From assembly GCA_016463555.1 (NCBI GenBank), contig JAEMRB010000021.1, positions 1 through 12,907 of the forward strand: DNA of 12,907 nt, written 5' to 3'. This DNA is from Chloroflexota bacterium (GTDB lineage Bacteria > Chloroflexota > Limnocylindria > Limnocylindrales > Limnocylindraceae). A program made the position numbers and the translations under genes. Below the pieces are notes generated by a model that saw only the letters and a list, made by a program, of their open reading frames with translations, made no database searches and was not told the origin of the DNA. Below are positions 1 to 6,742 of the stretch, piece by piece; positions within the stretch are counted from its first letter, which is position 1; each line of letters starts with the position of its first letter.

Positions 1-48
1 GGACAAATACAGTGGCGTGCGCCGAGAGTTCTCACCTCTCTCCAGTGG
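1..48 (-). other. Left-edge stretch after tpiA, no gene established
   Basis: These 48 bases follow the tpiA stop codon on the minus strand. A purine-rich GGAGAGAG (36-43) stands directly before a GTG at 35-33 that opens a frame running off the window edge (about 11 codons, beginning MRTLGARHC). This could be the start of the next gene, but the purine run touches the GTG with almost no spacer and the peptide matches no family I recognise. A short inverted repeat (GAGAG and CTCTC around the same GTG) is also present. It has no T-run, so it does not read as a terminator. The missing end of triosephosphate isomerase is not found here in any minus-strand frame. Confidence 0.2.
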
Positions 49-660
49 TCAAGCGAACAAGTACACGCCACCTGCAAGACGTGCCCCCAGTGCTACGGCA
101 ACGGTCCAGGGTGCGCCCATCGATCCTGCGATCCTGTCATCTACCATCGCCCGTCCCGACTCTGCGGCAGCAAAGGCCGCCGCACATTGGGCCTGCACAG
201 AGGCAACGCGTGTTGCGATCTCAGCCTCAGGGAGGTCGTCACCAAGGCAGAGGACGGGTGCCAGCCCCGCCGCCACAACCCGTGCGAGCTTCCCGCCAAC
301 GACCTCGTCGCTCTCGCCGTGATCCCGACGGCGCTCCGAGTGGCCGACGATAACGGCAGGGGCGATCCCGACGAGATGAACTGCGGGGATCTCGCCGGTG
401 AATGCCCCGGCGCTGCTGAGTGAGGAGTCCTGTGCGGCGACCTCTATTCCGGCCTGGGGGTACTCCCTTCGGAGCAACGAGGCGACAGGGACGAGTCCGA
501 GCGCACTCGGTGCAAGAAGTACTCGCAAGCTCGAGGGGCTCCCCGTGGCCTGCAGTGCGCCCCCTACCCCTTCGGCAATCTCCTTGGCGAGCGCGACCTC
601 TTCGCTCGGCGGAAGGTTCGCCTTCCAGTTCGCAATGATCGTGATCTGCCGGCTGCTCAT
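49..660 (-). CDS. tpiA: Triosephosphate isomerase, C-terminally truncated
   Basis: Triosephosphate isomerase interconverts dihydroxyacetone phosphate and glyceraldehyde 3-phosphate in glycolysis and gluconeogenesis, in the cytoplasm. The first ~170 residues are clearly this family: NWKAN at 11-15 with the active-site Asn and Lys, GAFTGE at 85-90, GHSERR at 106-111 with the electrophilic His107, and PVLCLG at 135-140. After about residue 172 the match stops. The family motif YEPVWAIGTG, with the catalytic Glu and flexible loop 6, should lie near residues 177-186, but the sequence reads GSMGAPWTVAVALG and ends at residue 203 instead of about 250. The phosphate-binding GGSV loop is also missing. 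No minus-strand frame in the remaining bases restores it. The ATG lies 7 bases after the whiA stop, without a Shine-Dalgarno sequence, so translation is probably coupled. As written it should be inactive; a sequencing, assembly or contig-end artefact is a real alternative. Confidence 0.85.
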   Translation of the reverse strand: MSSRQITIIANWKANLPPSEEVALAKEIAEGVGGALQATGSPSSLRVLLAPSALGLVPVASLLRREYPQAGIEVAAQDSSLSSAGAFTGEIPAVHLVGIAPAVIVGHSERRRDHGESDEVVGGKLARVVAAGLAPVLCLGDDLPEAEIATRVASVQAQCAAAFAAAESGRAMVDDRIAGSMGAPWTVAVALGARLAGGVYLFA

Positions 661-667
661 GTGTGAA

Positions 668-1507
668 TCATCGCAGAGGTTGCCCCGCTGAGTGGCGGCC
701 TACCTGCGCCGCACTGACACGACGCTCAATCTCGGCGAGTGCGCGCTGCACCGTGGAGCGCGCCAGCTCAAGGTCGGCGGCAAGCTCGGCAAGGGTTGCG
801 TCGGGGGCTGCCGATCGAGCGCGGGCGACCCGTGCGTGCAGACCGTCAGCCTGCAGAAGCTCCTCCTCTAACGCCACGGTACAGGCTCGCGCCTGCCGTA
901 TCCCAGCATGCACCGCACGCGTGAGGTTTGCGGTCTCAGCATTCACGCTGCGATTCAAGCTTCCGCGAACCTCTCGGCCGACGCTGCGGGCCTCCATCTC
1001 GGCCACTGCGGCAGTTGCACCGAGTCGCCGCAACAGATCAATGAGCACATCGCGACCCTTCCATACGAGCAGTCCCTTGCCACGTCGCTCGCGCCGATGT
1101 CCGCCAAGCTGATCTAGCTCTGTCAGTCGAGCAAGGTGCGTCGCCTCTGCGGAGGAGACGTTGATCTCAAGGTGCACACTCCCTGAAGCGAGTGAGAGGG
1201 ATCCCCTCGCAAGGAGCCGACCGCGCAGCAGTGCGAGTCGACAGTGCTGCGCCGATCGCGCAGAGCCCAAGTCGGCGGCGCAACCTTCAGCCTGGCTCCG
1301 TGGCGATCCTACCCAGGCCCTCGCCGCTCCACGCTGAGAGAGCTCCGTGCCGAGCTCGTGCACCGCTCGTGCCAGGGAGACGTCAACGCGACGGCCTGAA
1401 TCTCCAAGTGCGGCGAGCTCCGCCTGAATGCAGCAGGTGCGGGCTGGTCGGATTGCCGCGAGCTCATGACGGATTGAGGCGACGAGGTCCGCCTCTCCCC
1501 GACTCAT
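668..1507 (-). CDS. whiA: WhiA-family DNA-binding protein, short and divergent
   Basis: WhiA proteins combine a LAGLIDADG homing-endonuclease-like fold, without nuclease activity, with a C-terminal helix-turn-helix. They regulate sporulation septation in Streptomyces and affect division in Bacillus. The evidence is an N-terminal segment with HEL (14-16) and the CC...AEL pattern (25-31). A core follows: LLRGRLLARGS at 93-103, matching the family pattern FLRGaFLa.GS, then HLEI at 112-115. The linker NRSVNAETANLTRAVHA (185-201) matches N..e.aNl.Rtv.Aa, and a C-terminal HTH (about 237-263) reads LAELAADLELARSTVQRAL. At 279 residues it is shorter than the usual 310-330; most of the loss is in the first LAGLIDADG half. 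The characteristic SKSGVNHR of the HTH is replaced by ARSTVQR. The ATG overlaps the yvcK stop as ATGA, placing it in the usual rapZ-yvcK-whiA order, which supports the call strongly. Confidence 0.85.
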   Translation of the reverse strand: MSRGEADLVASIRHELAAIRPARTCCIQAELAALGDSGRRVDVSLARAVHELGTELSQRGAARAWVGSPRSQAEGCAADLGSARSAQHCRLALLRGRLLARGSLSLASGSVHLEINVSSAEATHLARLTELDQLGGHRRERRGKGLLVWKGRDVLIDLLRRLGATAAVAEMEARSVGREVRGSLNRSVNAETANLTRAVHAGIRQARACTVALEEELLQADGLHARVARARSAAPDATLAELAADLELARSTVQRALAEIERRVSAAQVGRHSAGQPLR

Positions 1508-2802
1508 CGTGTGCGTCGAGGCTCGCGCAGTGGGAGGCGTAAGAGCGCGCGAGAGAGGAGGTTCGGCTCATGCAGGTGCGGCGTTCGCCGGGAGGCAATG
1601 TCGCGAACGAAGAGTGGCGGGCGCTTACGGCCCTCCGCATCGGTGGTGTGGTGCAGCGTTGGCGCGATTGGCACGCCGCCGACCGCTCCAGCGCGGCGCG
1701 AGCTTGCAGAGGTGGCGAGGATGCCGTCAATGAGGCCCGACGCCCCATGCGCCTCGAGTGCTGCAAGATGGGCATCAAGATCCATCCCCTCAGTCTCCCC
1801 CTCTTGCTCGTCAACGTTCGCGACCCAGACCAGCGGCGCGCGCCGTGCCTGTAGCGCTGCAAGAATTTCTGGAACGAGTAGATGTGGGATCACGCTGGTG
1901 TAGAGAGAGCCTGGGCCGAGCACGATCAGGTCAGCCTGCTGAATCGCAGCCAGCGCCGACGGTGTTGCTCGTACGCTCTCAGGCGCAATGCGCATGCGGT
2001 CAATGTGGCGTGTGCGTGCCAGTTGGGCCTGACCGCGCACGGCTGTACCGCCCGCCGTTGTGCCGATTAGCTCCAACGCAACCGTGGTTCCCGGAATCAC
2101 CTCTCCCCGAACATTGAGAATGCGATGCACGCGCGCAACACCACGCTCAAGGTCTCCCCCCTCTTGGTGGATCGCAGCGGCGAGCAAGAGATTGCCAATG
2201 GCGTGCCCGCGTGCTGCGCCAGGCTCAGCAGGGAGTCGAAAGCGCAGAAGATCGGCCGCTGTCGACTCCGAGTCCGAGAGTGCGACGAGGCAGTTCCGTA
2301 GGTCGCCCACGGGCGGAATCCCAAGTTGCTCTCGCAGCACGCCCGAGGATCCCCCGTCATCTCCCATCGAAACGATCGCGGTGAGATGCGCGGTCTCAAG
2401 CTTCAGGCCACGAAGAGCAGTCGCTAGCCCCGTACCGCCGCCAAGCACCACCACGCGACGCCCACGCGCCAGCCGACGACGGCGCTCGAGGAGCTCAAGG
2501 AGGGAGACCCCCGGTCGATCTGTGCGGTACGGCAGGATCGCCGCCCGTGCCAGCCCACTCAGCCCAACCCCCACCAGAAGCAGCCCAAAGCCGGCCGCAA
2601 CGGCGGCGCGAACCATCGGATCGAGATCGCGCAGGGCGACCGCTTCAGCGATTTGGACGAGTGGATCTGGGAGCTGCGCCCCAGTGGCGAGTGCGCGGAT
2701 CCCGCTCAGGGCACCGAGCGCAATCGTCCCCGCACCGAGAAAGGCCAAGAGCAGCCAGCGCTTTACCCCGAGACCAGGCTTCAGCCAGCCGACTCGACTC
2801 AC
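1504..2802 (-). CDS. yvcK: YvcK-type gluconeogenesis factor with N-terminal membrane anchor
   Basis: YvcK (GlmR) is a CofD-fold protein that binds UDP-N-acetylglucosamine and is needed for normal cell shape and growth on gluconeogenic carbon in Bacillus. The soluble domain starts near residue 115. It shows VVVLGGGTGLATALRGLK (117-134), SMGDDGGSSGVLR (145-157), GDLRNCLVALSD (166-177), GHAIGNLLLAA (199-209), LIVLGPGSLYTSVIP (292-306) and VANVDEQEGETEGM (327-340). Before it, two hydrophobic segments at about 16-37 and 64-88 predict a membrane anchor with both ends inside, followed by an Arg-rich linker (106-116). Such long forms are known, but Bacillus YvcK is soluble. The GTG start lies 3 bases after the rapZ stop. 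The only Shine-Dalgarno-like GGAG lies about 14 bases upstream, so the start probably depends on coupling. The length of 432 residues fits anchored homologues. Confidence 0.93.
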   Translation of the reverse strand: MSRVGWLKPGLGVKRWLLLAFLGAGTIALGALSGIRALATGAQLPDPLVQIAEAVALRDLDPMVRAAVAAGFGLLLVGVGLSGLARAAILPYRTDRPGVSLLELLERRRRLARGRRVVVLGGGTGLATALRGLKLETAHLTAIVSMGDDGGSSGVLREQLGIPPVGDLRNCLVALSDSESTAADLLRFRLPAEPGAARGHAIGNLLLAAAIHQEGGDLERGVARVHRILNVRGEVIPGTTVALELIGTTAGGTAVRGQAQLARTRHIDRMRIAPESVRATPSALAAIQQADLIVLGPGSLYTSVIPHLLVPEILAALQARRAPLVWVANVDEQEGETEGMDLDAHLAALEAHGASGLIDGILATSASSRRAGAVGGVPIAPTLHHTTDAEGRKRPPLFVRDIASRRTPHLHEPNLLSRALLRLPLREPRRTR

Positions 2803-2805
2803 CGC

Positions 2806-3696
2806 TTAGGTGCGCTCCACATCGCGGTGGTGAACATGGACCGTGTGCGCTCCAGCCTGCGCCCGCAGTTTCGTAGCCAACGACTCGCTGATCGCCACTG
2901 AACGGTGGCGGCCGCCCGTGCAGCCGATCGCGATGCTCAGACGACCACGACCATCGCCAAGGTAGGTCTTGAGGGTGGCGACGGCGAACGCCGCGATTGC
3001 CGCCTCAATTGAAGCCCCGACCGGATCGTTCAGCACGTAGGCGGCGACCTCGCCGTCACGACCATCCTTCGGTCGCAACTCTGGGACCCAGTGCGGATTC
3101 GCCGCCGATCGCACGTCGAAGAGCAGATCTGAATCAAGAGGGATCCCGTGCTTGTAGCCGAAACTGGTGAGGTGAATAGAGATCGAGGCGTCGCTACCTA
3201 ACGCCTCTTGCACCAGCCGATCGCGCAACTCACGAGCGGAGAGGTCGCTCGTATCAATCACGGCATCGGAAATCTCGCGTGAAGCGCTGAGCAGGTCCCT
3301 CTCTGCTCGGATGGCTCCAGCAACGTTGCTCGGCGCATCAATTGGCCCACCGAGTGGATGGCGGTGCCGCGTCTCACTAAATCGACGAATGAGCACATCG
3401 TCGCGTGAATCGAGGTAGATCACACGACTCTCGAGGCCAATTGCCGCGCTCGCACTCCGGACCGCATCAATGGTAGATCGCGGATCACCATCGCGGGCAT
3501 CAATCACGAGGCAGAGGCGCGCGAACCGCTCAGGCTGGAGTCGAATCTTCTCAAGGAGCGCGGGGATTAAATCATTCGGCATATTGTCGATCGTGCGGAA
3601 TCCGACATCTTCTAGCGACTTCGTTGCGGTGCTCTTCCCAGCGCCCGACAGCCCCGTAAGCAACACGATCTTGTGTGGCACGACGGCGGTCGCCAC
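2806..3696 (-). CDS. rapZ: RapZ/YvcJ nucleotide-binding protein
   Basis: RapZ (YvcJ) is a P-loop nucleotide-binding protein. In E. coli it is the RNA adaptor that controls glucosamine-6-phosphate synthase through small RNAs; in Bacillus YvcJ hydrolyses GTP and affects competence. The Walker A GLSGAGKST is at 15-23, a Walker B-like LVIDARD at 63-69 and FSETRHRHPL at 106-115. The C-terminal domain has FGYKHGIPLDSDLLFDVR (179-196), NPHWVPELR (200-208) and the signature GCTGGRHRS (258-266), ending in HHRD. At 296 residues it is full length. The GTG start shares a base with the tatC stop (TAGTG) and is preceded by a G-rich ribosome binding site. In this window rapZ is separated from uvrC by the sec, recJ, pyrF and tat genes. 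Whether it binds RNA here cannot be told; the basic C-terminal tail of enterobacterial RapZ is not obvious. Confidence 0.96.
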   Translation of the reverse strand: MATAVVPHKIVLLTGLSGAGKSTATKSLEDVGFRTIDNMPNDLIPALLEKIRLQPERFARLCLVIDARDGDPRSTIDAVRSASAAIGLESRVIYLDSRDDVLIRRFSETRHRHPLGGPIDAPSNVAGAIRAERDLLSASREISDAVIDTSDLSARELRDRLVQEALGSDASISIHLTSFGYKHGIPLDSDLLFDVRSAANPHWVPELRPKDGRDGEVAAYVLNDPVGASIEAAIAAFAVATLKTYLGDGRGRLSIAIGCTGGRHRSVAISESLATKLRAQAGAHTVHVHHRDVERT

Positions 3697-4412
3697 TAGC
3701 GCCCCCCTGCCCGAACGAGCCAGATTGAGAGTTCGTAGAGGAGGTAGAGCACCACTCCAAGCACAATCGGGCTGATCAGATCTGTTCCCGGCGTGGCAAA
3801 CGCGCCGACAATAACGGCGATGACCAGCGCGTTTCGTCGCCAGCGTCGGAGCTTGGCTGACGTGACGACCCCAACGCGCGAGAGGAAGACGAGAAGGATC
3901 GGATACTCCGTCGCCAGCCCGAACACCAGCATGAGTGAGCCGACAAATCCGAAGTAGCGATCAGCGGCAATGAGTGGGGTGAGATCGTCGGTCGCAAAGG
4001 AGAGGAGGAAGCTCACCGCAAACGGCAAGACGACCCAGGCGACTGCAACGCCAACGACAAAGAGCAGGAGCGCGAGCGGAATCCAAGGCCGCGCTGCGCG
4101 ACGCTCCGAGTCTGTTAGGCCTGGTCGAATGAACGCCCATGCCTGCCAGAGCCAGACCGGCATCGCCAGCGCCACGCCTCCAATGAGGCTGAGTTGCATG
4201 CGAATTCCGAACGCGTCACCGACGCCCACGAAATAGAGCGGGGTGTCGTTGAGTGGTGTGCGCAGCAGCGCGATGAGGGTGTCAGCCCAGGCAAAGGTAA
4301 CGATGCCTCCAACCACCACTGCGGCGAGGGCGATGCCGACACGTCGGCGTAGCTCCTTAAGGTGATGGACGAGCGGCGCTGGTGCGTCGATTAACTGACT
4401 GGAGCGAGGCAT
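3696..4412 (-). CDS. tatC: Sec-independent protein translocase TatC
   Basis: TatC is the integral membrane receptor for twin-arginine signal peptides and, with TatA, exports folded proteins. The 238-residue protein has six hydrophobic segments (about 25-43, 72-92, 110-137, 155-177, 195-207 and 213-234), as the family requires. Conserved features are HHLKELRRR (16-24) in the N-terminal cytoplasmic tail, FIRPGLTDSER (94-104) after the second segment, FGLATEYP (164-171) whose Glu169 is the functionally important membrane-buried Glu, and ATPGTDLISP (206-215) leading into YLLYELSI (223-230). The ATG lies 18 bases after the tatA stop with only a weak GAG as possible binding site. Its stop overlaps the rapZ GTG by one base. 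No TatB-like gene is present, as in many Gram-positive and Chloroflexota-type minimal systems. Confidence 0.96.
   Translation of the reverse strand: MPRSSQLIDAPAPLVHHLKELRRRVGIALAAVVVGGIVTFAWADTLIALLRTPLNDTPLYFVGVGDAFGIRMQLSLIGGVALAMPVWLWQAWAFIRPGLTDSERRAARPWIPLALLLFVVGVAVAWVVLPFAVSFLLSFATDDLTPLIAADRYFGFVGSLMLVFGLATEYPILLVFLSRVGVVTSAKLRRWRRNALVIAVIVGAFATPGTDLISPIVLGVVLYLLYELSIWLVRAGGR
3702..3708 (-). promoter_or_regulatory. Ribosome binding site deciding the rapZ GTG start
   Basis: The minus strand reads AGGGGGG, followed by a 5-base spacer and the GTG at 3696-3694. It lies inside the last codons of tatC, so ribosomes ending tatC can restart at rapZ. This is the main reason to accept GTG as the start, because the family's N-terminal beta strand and Walker A begin just after it and no nearby ATG would include them. 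Confidence 0.5.
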
Positions 4413-4430
4413 AATTGGCTCGAACCGACG

Positions 4431-4646
4431 TTACGCCTTTCGCTTTGAGCGCGACGTTGTGGCGCGCTTCGCCGGCTTCTTGGCACGCGGCTTGGCTGGT
4501 GCAGAGGAGGTACCTGAGGTTGCATCCTTGAACTCGCGGAACGAGTTGCCCACGGCCTTGCCAATCTCTGGAAGCTTCCCTGGCCCGAAGACCAAGAGCA
4601 CGACGGCGAGGATCAGGATCAGTTCAAATGGTCCGACGTTTGGCAT
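4431..4646 (-). CDS. tatA: Sec-independent protein translocase TatA
   Basis: TatA is the small pore- or membrane-thinning subunit of the twin-arginine pathway. The 71-residue protein has the family plan: a short N-terminus, one transmembrane helix (about 7-20), the hinge FGPGKLPEIGK (20-30), and an amphipathic helix through about residue 41 (AVGNSFREFK). A Lys/Arg/Ala-rich tail follows (50-71). Phe-Gly at the hinge and Pro-Glu in the amphipathic helix fit TatA/TatE; the very short, basic tail does not look like TatB. The start is fixed by the best Shine-Dalgarno sequence in the window, GAGGAGGT, with a 5-base spacer. It lies 30 bases after pyrF and 18 bases before tatC. Presumably it is made in excess over TatC, which fits a strong binding site here and a weak one for tatC. 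Confidence 0.95.
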   Translation of the reverse strand: MPNVGPFELILILAVVLLVFGPGKLPEIGKAVGNSFREFKDATSGTSSAPAKPRAKKPAKRATTSRSKRKA

Positions 4647-4651
4647 TGAAT

Positions 4652-4659
4652 ACCTCCTC
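4652..4659 (-). promoter_or_regulatory. Strong Shine-Dalgarno sequence of tatA
   Basis: The minus strand reads GAGGAGGT, then ATTCA, then the tatA ATG at 4646-4644. It is the only near-perfect anti-16S match before a gene start here; the neighbours have weak or no sites and rely on overlap. It is also one arm of a possible hairpin with the end of pyrF. Confidence 0.8.
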
Positions 4660-4685
4660 GTAGTGGGCTAGCGCCCTTAGGAGGC
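4652..4685 (-). promoter_or_regulatory. Possible RNA hairpin masking the tatA ribosome binding site
   Basis: On the transcript, GCCUCCU at 4685-4679 (last codons of pyrF, touching its stop) is complementary to AGGAGGU at 4658-4652, the core of the tatA Shine-Dalgarno sequence. This gives six Watson-Crick pairs plus a G-U. Inside the loop a second stem, GGGC (4676-4673) with GCCC (4668-4665), closes a 4-base loop. The structure would hide the tatA site unless ribosomes reading to the end of pyrF open it, which would couple tatA translation to pyrF. The complementarity is seen directly; the regulatory role is inference. There is no T-run, so it is not a terminator. Confidence 0.4.
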
Positions 4686-5537
4686 GAGTATAGCGAGGCG
4701 ACGCCCCCACTCCGCTGCTGCAGCGCCCAGCGCCTCTGCCACCCGCTCGTCGGTCGCTCCAGCGTCGCTGATCCCGCGCCCCACATTCACGAGCAGCCCC
4801 CTCCCGACCACCCCGCTCCCAGGGGCGGCCGTAGCGCCCCCATCGGCGATCACTGCGCTGGCCGCACCCCCCTGCGCCCCTACCCCAGGGACGAGAAAGG
4901 GGAGACCGGGGGCCGCCGCTCGGACCTGGCGGAGTGCTGCGGCATCGGTAGCACCGACGACTAGGCCGATGCGTCCAGCCAGCCCCTCTGCACGACGCCC
5001 CGCGAGTCGCGCGACTCGCTCTGCGAGCGTCTCCTCTGGGTCCGCATCGCTGGCACCAACCTGGAGGTTCTGCAGCTCACCCGATTCGGGATTCGATGTG
5101 CGACAGAGGAGGTAGGTGAACCTGTCTGTGCGGTCGAGAAGGGGGGCCAGCGCGCCGATGCCCAGATACGGATTCGCCGTCACCGCATCAGCGCCAAGCA
5201 CGTCGAAGAGGGCGACTCCTTGGGCGGTTACCGTCGCCCCAATGTCACCACGCTTTGCATCGACGATGAGTGGAATCTCCGCTGGAATCTGCCGTCGCAC
5301 GTGTTCGGCCAGTCGCATCCCCTCGCTGCCGAGCGCCTCAAAGTAGGCAAGGTTCATCTTGAATGCGGCGGCATGTGGGGCGGTCGCAGCAATGAGCGTG
5401 TCAATCCACCGCTCGATACCGGCATGCGATTCGCGAAATGTCACGGGGAGTGCTGCGGGGACCGGATCAATGCCGACACAGAGGAGCGAGCCCACTCGAG
5501 CCGTAGATGCGCCGAGTAGGTCGAGATATCGACTCAT
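4677..5537 (-). CDS. pyrF: Orotidine 5'-phosphate decarboxylase (long type)
   Basis: The enzyme decarboxylates orotidine 5'-monophosphate to UMP, the last step of de novo pyrimidine synthesis, in the cytoplasm. The 286 residues match the longer subfamily rather than the ~230-residue E. coli type. Motifs are LLCVGIDP (18-25), FKMNLAYFE (59-67), the catalytic VDAKRGDIG (92-100) with its Asp-Lys-Asp array, NPYLG (122-126), LVPGVGAQGG (215-224) and NVGRGI (251-256) near the phosphate-binding end. I chose the ATG at 5537, whose A begins an ATGA overlap with the stop of the propeller gene. It has GGAGAG about 9 bases upstream and brings translation in just before the family's first conserved residues. 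A longer frame from 5582 exists but would overlap the upstream gene by 49 bases. No other pyrimidine gene is nearby. Confidence 0.95.
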   Translation of the reverse strand: MSRYLDLLGASTARVGSLLCVGIDPVPAALPVTFRESHAGIERWIDTLIAATAPHAAAFKMNLAYFEALGSEGMRLAEHVRRQIPAEIPLIVDAKRGDIGATVTAQGVALFDVLGADAVTANPYLGIGALAPLLDRTDRFTYLLCRTSNPESGELQNLQVGASDADPEETLAERVARLAGRRAEGLAGRIGLVVGATDAAALRQVRAAAPGLPFLVPGVGAQGGAASAVIADGGATAAPGSGVVGRGLLVNVGRGISDAGATDERVAEALGAAAAEWGRRLAILAS

Positions 5538-6742
5538 GGCGCTGGGCTCTCCGTTACTGGCGCCGTATTCAAGCTCCCCCACGCCGGCCGCACATTTGGA
5601 TCAACTGGGTCGCGGAGGGGGCTCAGGATCACTGGTGGATTGGGAATACCTGATGGAGCAACGCTGAATGAGGCGAGATTGAGACTCGCTAGGCTCCCGT
5701 TTGCAGAGAGGTAGGCGATCTGCGCGCCCGTCGGTGACCAGGCTGGGGCCCACGACTTGCCAGTGCGCGTGATCTCAAGCACGACCTCACCAGTGGCTGC
5801 GTTCATGATCACCACATCAGTGCCACGAGTCGAAATGCGCGTTGCGGCGATCCACCGACCATCGGGACTAATTGCTGGCTGCACGAGCCCCTTCTCGCCG
5901 ATTCGCGTCGTGCTCTTCTTGGCAATGTTGTAGCGAATGATTCGCGACGACGAGGTGCCTTCCGAGAGACCGTTCTGCACGTAGTAGATGGCGCTGCCAT
6001 CGGGACTCCAGACGGGATCCTGGTGGCCGAACGGTGCAACATACGGAAGAGACGGCGTTGATATTGCGGAACCGTCACTGCTCAGAATACGAACGACGAC
6101 ATCCGTGCCGACGCTACTACCACGGTAATCCGTTGCGACGGCGATGCGACCATCGCTGGCAAGGGCCGGACCGTACATGAAGCCGGACCAGTTGAGCGCA
6201 GGTCGCGATCCGAGGATCAGACCATCACGGATCACCTCTTCGCCGCCACCATATGCCGAGAGGCGGAGAAGGGTGGGAACGCTCATCTCATATTTCTGCA
6301 CACTGCCACTCCCGAGAAGACGGCCGCCAGTCTCTGTGCGGTGTCGGATGGCATAGAGCCAGACGCCGTCGGTGCTCCAGGCGAGGTCGGAATCGGAGGT
6401 CGCGGTGGTCAGCTGACGTAGTCCAGCTCCGCTCACGCTCCAGATCGAGCCGCCACGTCCGAAGGCAATCGTTCCGACAACGGTGACGCCCTCTGTCACC
6501 TCAGGCCCGCTATTGGGATTACCTGAGGGGGCGGGGGTACTCAGCGATAGGCTGACGAGGCTCCCCGCTGCGAGCAGCACGAGCAGGAGGGCCGCGATGA
6601 TCGGGGCTGGGCTGAACGATCGACGCTGGGCACCATCTCTGCTCATCAGGTCGCGATTCGTTGGAGGCTTTGCGCCATGGAATGGCTGCGGTGCAGCTCG
6701 GCCTGTGCGCGGCAGTGGTCGAAGCGATCGTTTCTCACTCAT
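5534..6742 (-). CDS. Membrane-anchored TolB-like beta-propeller protein, function unknown
   Basis: The 402-residue product starts with about 45 Arg/Pro-rich residues, then one hydrophobic segment (about 47-68). A Ser/Pro/Gly-rich linker follows (69-85), then a domain of repeated propeller blades. Blade motifs of the TolB/PD40 type recur: LAWSTDGVWLYAI (120-132), PALASDGRIAVAT (192-204), PVWSPDGSAIYYV (243-255), PAISPDGRWIAAT (289-301) and PAWSPTGAQIAYL (333-345), plus a degenerate PAWGS near 387. The positive N-terminus suggests N-in topology with the propeller outside the membrane. There is no lipobox Cys. A GGGGGAG ribosome binding site supports the ATG, which overlaps the recJ stop as ATGA; its stop overlaps the pyrF start the same way. 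The specific role is not known. It could bind a partner protein or wall polymer, but it lacks the N-terminal domain of true TolB and nothing here suggests a Tol-Pal system. Confidence 0.85.
   Translation of the reverse strand: MSEKRSLRPLPRTGRAAPQPFHGAKPPTNRDLMSRDGAQRRSFSPAPIIAALLLVLLAAGSLVSLSLSTPAPSGNPNSGPEVTEGVTVVGTIAFGRGGSIWSVSGAGLRQLTTATSDSDLAWSTDGVWLYAIRHRTETGGRLLGSGSVQKYEMSVPTLLRLSAYGGGEEVIRDGLILGSRPALNWSGFMYGPALASDGRIAVATDYRGSSVGTDVVVRILSSDGSAISTPSLPYVAPFGHQDPVWSPDGSAIYYVQNGLSEGTSSSRIIRYNIAKKSTTRIGEKGLVQPAISPDGRWIAATRISTRGTDVVIMNAATGEVVLEITRTGKSWAPAWSPTGAQIAYLSANGSLASLNLASFSVAPSGIPNPPVILSPLRDPVDPNVRPAWGSLNTAPVTESPAP

Noticed and set aside
49..120. SecG or another small membrane protein at the end of tpiA
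   Set aside because: The hydrophobic stretch GAPWTVAVALGARLAGGVY is in the tpiA frame, has no SecG features, and its internal ATG has no well-spaced ribosome binding site.
2060..2809. 249-codon plus-strand open frame opposite yvcK
   Set aside because: The product is Arg/Ser/Pro-rich low-complexity, as expected from the antisense frame of a high-GC gene. yvcK on the other strand has all family motifs.
4665..4676. Terminator between pyrF and tatA
   Set aside because: The GGGC/GCCC stem is only 4 bp and no T-run follows; a ribosome binding site comes next.
5538..5582. Longer N-terminus for pyrF
   Set aside because: It would extend 45 bases into the propeller gene. The ATG at 5537 with an ATGA overlap and an upstream GGAGAG fits the family start better.
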